DNA of 5,292 nucleotides, from assembly GCA_030152275.1 (NCBI GenBank), contig JASLHF010000150.1, positions 1 to 5,292 of the forward strand, given 5' to 3'. The stretch comes from Acinetobacter sp. (lineage in GTDB: Bacteria > Pseudomonadota > Gammaproteobacteria > Pseudomonadales > Moraxellaceae). Shown one piece after another: positions 1 through 4,774 of this stretch; within the stretch, counting starts at the first letter, position 1, and each line of letters opens with the position of its first letter. The notes below the pieces were generated by a model that saw only the letters and a program-made list of their open reading frames with translations, searched no databases and was not told where the DNA came from. The position numbers and the translations under genes were made by a program.

Positions 1-36
1 CTTTTTTATTGCCGCTTTTAAAGCGGCAGTATGTTG

Positions 37-66
37 TTAAAGAAGTCCACTTATATTGTATATAAT
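37..66 (+). promoter_or_regulatory. Promoter of tRNA-Leu(UAG)
   Basis: A perfect -10 hexamer TATAAT lies at 61-66, with TTG just upstream at 56-58. The -35 is weak: the best match is TTAAAG at 37-42 with an 18-bp spacer. Transcription would start near 73, leaving a leader of about six bases before the mature tRNA end at 79. The -10 is secure, the -35 is not. Confidence 0.6.
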
Positions 67-78
67 TGGCACCCAGCT

Positions 79-163
79 GGGGACGTGGCGAAATTGGTAG
101 ACGCACTGGATTTAGGTTCCAGCGCCGCAAGGTGTGAGAGTTCGAGTCTCTCCGTCCCCACCA
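79..163 (+). tRNA. tRNA-Leu (anticodon UAG)
   Basis: This is a class II tRNA of 85 nt including an encoded CCA at 161-163. The acceptor stem pairs GGGGACG (79-85) with CGTCCCC (153-159), and A160 is the discriminator. The anticodon stem CTGGA/TCCAG (106-110 and 118-122) closes the loop TTTAGGT, placing TAG at 113-115, which reads CUA and by wobble other CUN leucine codons. A variable arm CGCC-GCAA-GGTG and the T arm GAGAG-TTCGAGT-CTCTC (136-152) complete the cloverleaf. The long variable arm and A73 fit bacterial leucine tRNAs. It sits 100 bp upstream of a second tRNA-Leu and appears to have its own promoter. Confidence 0.97.
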
Positions 164-168
164 TCAAA

Positions 169-211
169 TATTAAATCATGGGTTTATTATTGATTTAATA
201 GCTGTTTTTTT
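169..211 (+). terminator. Possible weak terminator after tRNA-Leu(UAG)
   Basis: A perfect 10-bp inverted repeat, TATTAAATCA (169-178) and TGATTTAATA (191-200), with a 12-base loop, starts six bases after the CCA end. Five bases later comes a run of seven T (205-211), which lies inside the next hairpin (201-218). The stem has only one G/C pair per arm, so termination would be inefficient. It may instead act in 3'-end processing, or allow some read-through into the second tRNA. Confidence 0.35.
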
Positions 212-223
212 AAACAGCAATAT

Positions 224-252
224 GTGAAAAAGTCCATTTATCTTGTTATAAT
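224..252 (+). promoter_or_regulatory. Promoter of tRNA-Leu(CAG)
   Basis: A perfect TATAAT at 247-252 is preceded by TGT at 244-246, an extended -10. GTGAAA at 224-229 matches TTGACA at four of six positions with a 17-bp spacer. Transcription would begin near 259, five bases before the tRNA. This is stronger than the promoter of the first tRNA. Confidence 0.7.
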
Positions 253-263
253 TGGCGACCTAA

Positions 264-349
264 GGGGATATGGCGGAATTGGTAGACGCACTGTGTTCAG
301 GTCGCAGCGCCTTCTGGGCGTGAGAGTTCGAGTCTCTCTATCCCCACCA
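264..349 (+). tRNA. tRNA-Leu (anticodon CAG)
   Basis: This is a class II tRNA of 86 nt with encoded CCA at 347-349. The acceptor stem is GGGGATA (264-270) with TATCCCC (339-345), discriminator A346. The anticodon stem CTGTG/CGCAG contains one T-G wobble pair and encloses the loop TTCAGGT, giving anticodon CAG at 298-300, which reads CUG. The variable arm CGCC-TTCTG-GGCG is longer than that of the upstream tRNA. The T arm GAGAG-TTCGAGT-CTCTC (322-338) is identical to its neighbour's. The D-arm region differs little between the two genes, supporting common origin. Confidence 0.97.
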
Positions 350-355
350 AGATTC

Positions 356-386
356 AAAAAGGCAAGGTATTAGACCTTGCTTTTTT
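356..386 (+). terminator. Rho-independent terminator of the tRNA-Leu unit
   Basis: A 7-bp stem GCAAGGT (362-368) / ACCTTGC (374-380) with a five-base loop is followed by six T at 381-386 and preceded by five A at 356-360. It begins seven bases after the CCA end. The sequence CTTTTTTATTGCC at its end (380-392) is identical to the first 13 bases of the window, suggesting that the left edge cuts through a similar terminator of another upstream transcription unit. Confidence 0.9.
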
Positions 387-424
387 ATTGCCTGAAAGTT
401 AGTAGAGCGGATTAGCTTCTATTT

Positions 425-477
425 GGATTTAAAGCATGACTATAAAGCTCTCATGATGCTGTTATTATATTAAATCC
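425..477. other. Structured segment between two converging units
   Basis: GGATTTAA (425-432) is perfectly complementary to TTAAATCC (470-477). Directly inside it, AGCAT (433-437) can pair with ATGCT (456-460), leaving a nine-base bulge at 461-469. The element lies between the tRNA terminator and the leftward terminator at 481-505, so only read-through RNA would contain it. No gene is visible here. Confidence 0.35.
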
Positions 478-480
478 TAT

Positions 481-505
481 ATAAAAGCCCTCGGCAATGA
501 GGGCT
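481..505 (-). terminator. Terminator of the leftward 67-aa gene
   Basis: Read leftward, AGCCCTC (505-499) and GAGGGCT (492-486) form a perfect 7-bp GC-rich stem with a six-base loop, followed by TTTTAT (486-481). The U tract is short, overlaps the stem end and is broken by an A. The position, about 50 bases after the stop of the small gene, fits well. Confidence 0.7.
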
Positions 506-557
506 AGAAATGAAAAAAATCCTTTTTTCTCGTTCAAAATCTGCAGCGGTTAGGTGC

Positions 558-761
558 TTAAGCTTTTAAATGGTCCTCAAATTCTTCGCCTAGCTGCATA
601 GCCAAAGCATTGCCGGAAAGATCGCAAGTCACCAAACCGTATTCTTTTTTAAAGCTGAAAGAAAAACCTTTGTTATCTGCCAGTGTGCGGACGTTGTATC
701 CTAATTTTTCAAGCCATAAACGAAATGCGAATAAATTTTTTGCCTTAACCACTTTTTTCAC
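558..761 (-). CDS. Small conserved-looking hypothetical protein (67 aa)
   Basis: I do not recognise a named family, although proteins of this kind are familiar as Acinetobacter hypotheticals. The 67-residue product starts at a GTG (761-759) and ends at TAA (560-558). A strong Shine-Dalgarno, AAGGAG, lies seven bases upstream and decides the start. The N-terminus is basic (K2, K3, K6, K8) and followed by a probable amphipathic helix (about 9-21, FAFRLWLEKLGY). A middle section of alternating hydrophobic residues (about 33-55, FSFSF then GLVTCDL) suggests beta strands, and the end is acidic (GEEFEDHL). It has one cysteine (C46), no signal peptide and no membrane segment, so it is probably a small cytosolic alpha/beta protein. 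A leftward promoter and a terminator flank it, so it appears monocistronic. A function cannot be assigned from sequence alone. Confidence 0.85.
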   Translation of the reverse strand: MKKVVKAKNLFAFRLWLEKLGYNVRTLADNKGFSFSFKKEYGLVTCDLSGNALAMQLGEEFEDHLKA

Positions 762-768
762 GAGCGAA

Positions 769-774
769 CTCCTT
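769..774 (-). promoter_or_regulatory. Ribosome binding site for the GTG-started 67-aa gene
   Basis: On the minus strand AAGGAG (774-769), within TAAGGAG, stands seven bases before GTG (761-759). This is a near-consensus Shine-Dalgarno at ideal spacing. It supports both translation of the small gene and the non-ATG start. Confidence 0.85.
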
Positions 775-790
775 ATCCAATGTTAAATAT

Positions 791-819
791 TTAATAGGGA
801 TGTTTAAATATTTTTTAAA
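791..819 (-). promoter_or_regulatory. Candidate promoter of the 67-aa gene
   Basis: Read leftward, TTTAAA (819-814), a 17-base spacer and TATTAA (796-791) match each sigma70 hexamer at four of six positions. The predicted start near 784 would give a leader of about 22 bases containing the Shine-Dalgarno. The DNA is so AT-rich that chance matches are common. The spacing and location are the main support. Confidence 0.4.
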
Positions 820-1606
820 GGGGGAAAAATCGAATATTTAATAAAATATTTGTTTTCGAGTGAAAAATATACATATGAATATTCAATATAATCTAGCTTA
901 TATCTTAAATATTTGATTTTTATATTAATCTATATAATGTAACTAATTTTAAATAAATGCGTAAATTTTAGGCAAATATTTGCTTTATATTTCTATATTC
1001 GTTTGGTACGTAGTAACAGCCATCGAATGTGTTCGAGATAATTAAAATGCTAATCTAAGAATTAAAAAATATGACTAAGCCTGCTTAAACATGATAATTC
1101 ATCGAATAAGAATAAAAATGAAAGCAAATCATGAAATAAGATATGTGCCGCTATACTCCTGCAGCATTTTCATGCGCTTTGAGCAGCTGCGGCCTTTAGG
1201 GAGTAGTGAAGACAGTGAAAAGCCAGGCCAAATGAAGATGAACCGGATAAAAATTAATTAAAGCCCTATTAGCATTAAGCAGATATGCTTGGGTTTAAAC
1301 TGCTAAATGAGCAATCGATGAGGTGATAAAAGATGAATTATATCAAAGTATTAAGTTTTAAATAAGTGATGAGTAATGCAGCTGTTAGTACAGACATTAA
1401 AAAATGTTGAACCAGTACAAAGCTTGAATTTTCGTGCTGACTAAATAGTCGAAAATATAGCGTAGTTTTGCATCTTTAGTGAGTGGATTTGAACCGTTGG
1501 GTGAGCCATAGTCAAAATAATTAGATCAGTGCTTTCCACATCAGAACTTACCAGATGCGGAAAACAATTGTATAACGAGCAGGCGATTTAACTGGGAAAA
1601 ATGGGC

Positions 1607-1651
1607 TGAATCAACAAACGCAGTAAAATAGGCTGCATTTGTTGATATTCA
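1607..1651 (-). terminator. Imperfect hairpin after gloB, possible terminator
   Basis: CAACAAACGCAG (1612-1623) pairs with CTGCATTTGTTG (1633-1644) with a single C-A mismatch. The stem is extended by TGAA/TTCA (1607-1610 and 1648-1651) across a small bulge, with a nine-base loop. It lies about 40 bases beyond the gloB stop. Read leftward it is followed by GCCCATTTTTCCC, with five T set four bases from the stem. That is weaker than a classic terminator, but position and stem length favour a role in ending gloB transcripts. Confidence 0.45.
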
Positions 1652-1690
1652 GACATTTGCCTAATTTAAAAAATGTTTATAGGCCATGAT

Positions 1691-2422
1691 TTAAAACTGA
1701 TCTTTCCATTCTCTTAAGCGCTGAAATTCTTCAACGCTTTGCGCACGGATAAAAGGATTGGTTTCCAGTTCAAGTTCGATGGTGCTGGGCAATGTGCATT
1801 GGTTCAGCATACGCTGGGATTCTACACGTTCGAAACGCTGCTGAATGGCTAAATTTCCGGGTTCTGCCTGCAGCGCAAACTTGGCATTTGACAGCGTATA
1901 TTCATGTGTGCAATACACTTTAGTGCGCGGCGGCAGGGCGCTGAGACGGGTCAGCGAGTGATACATCTGTGCATGAGTGCCTTCAAATACTCGGCCGCAG
2001 CCCATAGCAAATAAGGTATCGCCGCAGAAAAGTGTATCCAGCGCATCAATAAAATACACAATATGCCCTAATGTGTGGCCGGGAACGGCGATAATTTGAA
2101 TATTTAAACCGTGAAATTCAAATTCATCTTCATGATCCAGCGGATGGCTGATAAAAGGTATTTTACTGAGTTCTTCACGCGGCCCGTACACTGGAATTTG
2201 CTTAGATGCAATTAATTCAGGCACACCGCCTGTATGGTCTTTATGCCAGTGCGTTAGCCAAATTTATGTCAGCTTCAGCTGGTGTTGACTGCAATATTCT
2301 TCAACTAATTGACCTTCAGTTGGATCAACTGCGATGACCTCCTGTGTCGGGATATGTTCCAGCAGCCAAATATAATTTTGCAGCGAATTTTTGACATCAA
2401 TACAGTGAATTTTAAAGTCCAT
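1691..2422 (-). pseudogene. gloB: Hydroxyacylglutathione hydrolase (glyoxalase II), interrupted by one nonsense codon
   Basis: GloB hydrolyses S-lactoylglutathione to D-lactate and glutathione, the second step of cytosolic methylglyoxal detoxification. The frame runs from ATG at 2422-2420 to TAA at 1693-1691, 243 codons plus stop, close to the family's usual length. Codon 53 (2266-2264) is TAA. The frame is unchanged on both sides: residues 1-52 end in QLKLT, and codons 54-66 continue as IWLTHWHKDHTGG. All metallo-beta-lactamase-fold ligands are present when the stop is read through: H58, H60, D62, H63, H116 (in PGHTLGH), D135 (in GDTLF) and H173 (in CTHEYT). The only apparent damage is therefore one substitution, for instance CAA to TAA. 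As written, the peptide has 52 residues and no active site. Restart at GTG 2224-2222 would lose the THWHKDH motif. The ATG was preferred to an upstream in-frame TTG (2446) because the family begins near MDFKIHCID, although neither has a strong Shine-Dalgarno. A base-calling error remains possible. Confidence 0.9.
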
Positions 2423-2531
2423 AAATGAGCGTCTATTCCGTTTCAAAGCTGTATTTACCTTAGCATGATTTGTTTTGAGCAGCAGTACGTGCGGCTGTCT
2501 TTTTGCAGGTGGAAAATAAAAAAGGCAAACG

Positions 2532-2559
2532 TTGATTTATGAAAAATTCGTCATAAAAT
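2532..2559 (+). promoter_or_regulatory. Promoter of the acyltransferase gene
   Basis: TTGATT (2532-2537, four of six) and TAAAAT (2554-2559, five of six) are separated by 16 bases. This predicts a start near 2566 and a leader of about 22 bases. The inverted repeat TTTATGA (2536-2542) / TCATAAA (2551-2557) overlaps both hexamers and could be an operator. No comparably good promoter was found for the divergent gloB. Confidence 0.6.
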
Positions 2560-2587
2560 AGCCTATCTTTCCCTCCAAGTTCATTTC

Positions 2588-4552
2588 ATGAGCATTTCAT
2601 ACCGTGCCGATATTGATGGCCTGCGGGCGCTGGCGGTCAGTCTGGTTATTTTTAATCATCTTGGCTTCTCTGCTTTTTCCGGCGGTTATATTGGCGTAGA
2701 TGTCTTTTTTGTGATTTCCGGCTATTTGATTACCGCGATTTTGATTAAAGACATACAGCAGCAAAAATTTAGTTTTGGCCGGTTTTATAAAAAGCGGATT
2801 GTCCGGCTGGCACCGGCTTTTTTTACCATGCTGGCTGCAGTGAGTGCGCTCAGCTGTGTATTGATGCTGCCGCATGAACTGCTGCAATATGCCAAGAGCG
2901 CGCTGTATTCGACCTTTTTCATGGCGAATATTTTTATGCGTGAAGAAGTTGGCGATTATTTCAGTGTTAGTACAGACCAAATTCCGCTGCTGCATTTATG
3001 GTCTTTGGGGGTAGAGGAACAATTTTATATCTTTTGGCCAGTGTGTTTATTGCTGCTGATCAAGCGGGTCAACATGAAATGGATGCTGTGGATTGCAGGC
3101 GGCGCAATTATAGCGTTGCTGGCCTATGTGCAGTATGCCGTGCTGCAAAATGCTGAAAAAGCCTATTATCAAATGAGTGTACGCGCATTTGAGCTGTTAA
3201 TTGGGGCTGCGCTGTGCTTTATGCCATCGGTTCGGTTTCGCAAATGGCAGCAGTCCGTCTTAGTGTGGCTGGGTTTTTGCGGCATTTTGCTCTGCGCGGT
3301 CTTATTTAGCAGCCATACTGTTTTCCCCGGCGCGATGGCGTTGGTTCCGTGTCTGTCTGCAGCTTTAATTATTTATGCAGGGCAGCAAGCACCAAATGCC
3401 AATCCTGTGCTGGCTCATCCGCTGAGTGCATGGATTGGAAAAATTTCTTATCCCATGTACCTATGGCACTGGCCGCTCATCGCCTTTGCCAATATTTATC
3501 TGCTGCCTAAAGACTTGGCGCATCAGGTGGTGATTATTGCGGTGACTGTCCTGCTGGCCTATGCAACTTACCGCTGGATTGAGCTGCCTAGCCGAAACTT
3601 CTTAAAGCTGTCCAGCCGCAAAGTCATTCTAGGCGGTTTTATGCTTCCTGCAGCGTTGATCAGCGGCTGTGTTAAAGATGTGCAGGCCGAACAGGGCTGG
3701 CCTGAACGTTTTCCTGCAGCGGTTAACCGCCATGCACACGACTTAACGGTGTTTGCGCACGCCTTGCGCAGCGCCTGCCATAATGCGCCAGCGCCGAATC
3801 AACTGCCGCAGCCGCGCGATTGTGTGTTGGGCGTTGAAAAAACAAAAACAGATTTTTTATTGATTGGTGATTCGCATGCTAACCATTTTACCGGCATGCT
3901 GGATGTGTGGGCCAAAGATGCCAATTTGCGCGGCTATGATGCTACACAGGACACCACCATTTTCTTGCCGGATACCGATTTGTACTTTTTAGAAAATGGC
4001 CGATATGGGCTGGCAGAAAAATTCCGTATCCGTAATGAAGCCATTGCACAGCATCTGCAGACACATCATTATGCGAAAATTGTGCTGGCTGGCTATTATG
4101 AAGAATATTTAAGAATGTACCTGTTGAAGAATAACCGCGGGGAAAGCGGCGAGCAGGCCATGCTGCAAGGTTTTCGCAAAGCCATGAAAATGCTGCAGGC
4201 TTCTGCGGATGAGGTGGTGATGATTTTAGATACGCCGGAATTGACGGGAGAGATGCAGGCCGATTGTCCAGTGCGTTCAGAGGCTTTAGCGCGCGGCAAC
4301 CCATGCGAATTTAAACGTTTAAATGACAGCGCGTCACAGCAATTTAATGCGGTACTGCAAACTTTGAGAGCGGAGTATCCGACGCTTAAAATTATTGATC
4401 CGAAGCTTTTGACTTGTAAAGCTTCGGTCTGTACAGCTGCTATTCATGGTGTGCCGCTGTATCGCGATCAGGATGATGATCATTTGAATTATCCGGGATC
4501 GGAAGCTTTGGGCAGGGCTTATATGCAGCAATATGGCAATCCGCTGAAATAA
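2588..4552 (+). CDS. Membrane acyltransferase 3 family protein with C-terminal SGNH domain (OafA/YrhL type)
   Basis: This protein of 654 residues probably transfers an acyl group, typically acetyl, across the inner membrane onto a surface or periplasmic glycan such as lipopolysaccharide O-antigen or capsule. Residues 1 to about 360 form the multi-pass AT3 domain. Visible marks are YRADIDGLRALAV (5-17) with the conserved His24, GGYIGVDVFFVISGYLI (32-48), the arginine-rich FYKKRIVRLAP (66-76) and LHLWSLGVEEQFY (135-147). After the last membrane segment (about 345-360) comes a periplasmic SGNH hydrolase-like domain. Its block I is GDSH (427-430, nucleophile S429) and its block V is DDDH (629-632). 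The domain order and length match OafA-like two-domain acyltransferases, and both catalytic centres look intact. The ATG at 2588 places the first motif at the usual distance from the N-terminus, but no Shine-Dalgarno precedes it. No glycan gene cluster is nearby, so the acceptor is unknown. It is divergent from gloB and ends at its own terminator. Confidence 0.93.
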   Translation: MSISYRADIDGLRALAVSLVIFNHLGFSAFSGGYIGVDVFFVISGYLITAILIKDIQQQKFSFGRFYKKRIVRLAPAFFTMLAAVSALSCVLMLPHELLQYAKSALYSTFFMANIFMREEVGDYFSVSTDQIPLLHLWSLGVEEQFYIFWPVCLLLLIKRVNMKWMLWIAGGAIIALLAYVQYAVLQNAEKAYYQMSVRAFELLIGAALCFMPSVRFRKWQQSVLVWLGFCGILLCAVLFSSHTVFPGAMALVPCLSAALIIYAGQQAPNANPVLAHPLSAWIGKISYPMYLWHWPLIAFANIYLLPKDLAHQVVIIAVTVLLAYATYRWIELPSRNFLKLSSRKVILGGFMLPAALISGCVKDVQAEQGWPERFPAAVNRHAHDLTVFAHALRSACHNAPAPNQLPQPRDCVLGVEKTKTDFLLIGDSHANHFTGMLDVWAKDANLRGYDATQDTTIFLPDTDLYFLENGRYGLAEKFRIRNEAIAQHLQTHHYAKIVLAGYYEEYLRMYLLKNNRGESGEQAMLQGFRKAMKMLQASADEVVMILDTPELTGEMQADCPVRSEALARGNPCEFKRLNDSASQQFNAVLQTLRAEYPTLKIIDPKLLTCKASVCTAAIHGVPLYRDQDDDHLNYPGSEALGRAYMQQYGNPLK

Positions 4553-4597
4553 CACAGCGGATCTCAAGCCTGCTAGAGGGTAGATGCTTCATTTTTG

Positions 4598-4633
4598 GAT
4601 AAAAAAGCGCATACAGTAATGCGCTTTTTTATC
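4598..4633. terminator. Bidirectional terminator between acyltransferase and flavin reductase genes
   Basis: GATAAAAAAGCGCAT (4598-4612) and ATGCGCTTTTTTATC (4619-4633) form a perfect 15-bp stem with the loop ACAGTA. The GC core is followed by six T in both directions. It starts 45 bases after the acyltransferase stop and lies about 140 bases beyond the flavin reductase stop, so it can serve both convergent genes. Confidence 0.93.
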
Positions 4634-4634
4634 G

Positions 4635-4714
4635 TTCGGCTTGTGGCAGGCGGCGCAATGCCGCATATACAGTCCGGCAAATTTTTCAAGCCGAATCTTC
4701 CATGCGCCTTTTTT
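4635..4714. other. Structured intergenic segment with alternative pairings
   Basis: A perfect 9-bp inverted repeat, TTCGGCTTG (4635-4643) and CAAGCCGAA (4687-4695), begins two bases after the bidirectional terminator. Inside it is a smaller hairpin GCGGC-GCAAT-GCCGC (4650-4664). A competing pairing joins GGCGCA (4652-4657) to TGCGCC (4703-4708), followed by six T (4709-4714). It lies in the 3' untranslated region of the leftward flavin reductase transcript. No RNA family is recognised. Confidence 0.4.
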
Positions 4715-4774
4715 CATTTGACGCTATAGGCTCTACTGCCGCAGACTTATTTAACACAATAAGTGAGAGAATGT

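Larger units (their letters stand above)
11..349 (+). repeat. Tandem duplication of a hairpin-promoter-tRNA-Leu unit
   Basis: Two successive units share the same order: a short perfect hairpin, a TATAAT promoter followed by TTGGC, then a tRNA-Leu. The hairpins are GCCGCTT/AAGCGGC (11-17 and 21-27) and GCTGTTT/AAACAGC (201-207 and 212-218). The -10 boxes are at 61-66 and 247-252, and the tRNAs start at 79 and 264, a period of 185 bp. Upstream of each -10 both carry a related stretch with AAGTCCA then TTAT and TTGT. The simplest reading is an old tandem duplication, after which the tRNAs diverged in anticodon. The similarity is direct; the duplication is inferred. Confidence 0.6.
776..1690. other. 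Long intergenic region without a convincing gene
   Basis: About 900 bp separate the 67-aa gene from gloB. The part at 781-960 is extremely AT-rich (30 G/C of 180 by hand count) and carries five exact copies of AAATATTT starting at 785, 806, 844, 907 and 974. Positions 1141-1240 are close to balanced (49 G/C of 100). They lie within an open frame of 47 codons (1118-1261, plus strand) that lacks a Shine-Dalgarno. A ten-codon frame with a good AGGTGA site lies at 1333-1365. Inverted repeats occur at 1428-1456, 1533-1563 and 1607-1651. I see no recognisable protein remnant, insertion sequence end or RNA family. It could be regulatory DNA, a host for small RNAs, or the remains of decayed genes. 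Confidence 0.6.

Noticed and set aside
322..349. tRNA 3' end as an integration (att) site
   Set aside because: I found no second copy of the tRNA 3' end in the window and no integrase or phage-like gene downstream.
887..938. Perfect TATAAT sequences at 887-892 and 933-938 as rightward promoters
   Set aside because: The DNA is about 83% A/T, no good -35 stands at proper spacing, and no supported gene follows.
829..1107. ATCGAAT occurring three times (829, 1022, 1101) as a regulatory repeat
   Set aside because: The copies are irregularly spaced, short and without shared flanks; chance in AT-rich DNA is enough.
776..1690. CRISPR array, insertion sequence or prophage remnant in the long intergenic region
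   Set aside because: No regularly spaced repeats, terminal inverted repeats with target duplication, or recognisable transposase or phage protein fragments are visible.
2597..2995. Leftward open frame of 132 codons
   Set aside because: It lies entirely antisense to the first membrane segments of the acyltransferase, whose conserved motifs fix the coding strand.
3644..3670. Lipobox-like ISGC (residues 358-361) at the end of the last membrane segment
   Set aside because: It is internal to a multi-pass protein and not at an N-terminal signal peptide; the match is short and probably accidental.
3942..4304. Leftward open frame of 120 codons, and another of 67 codons at 4096-4299
   Set aside because: Both are antisense to the SGNH part of the acyltransferase, with no Shine-Dalgarno and no family-like sequence.
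4334..4567. Leftward open frame of 77 codons
   Set aside because: It overlaps the SGNH block V region on the opposite strand and resembles no protein family.
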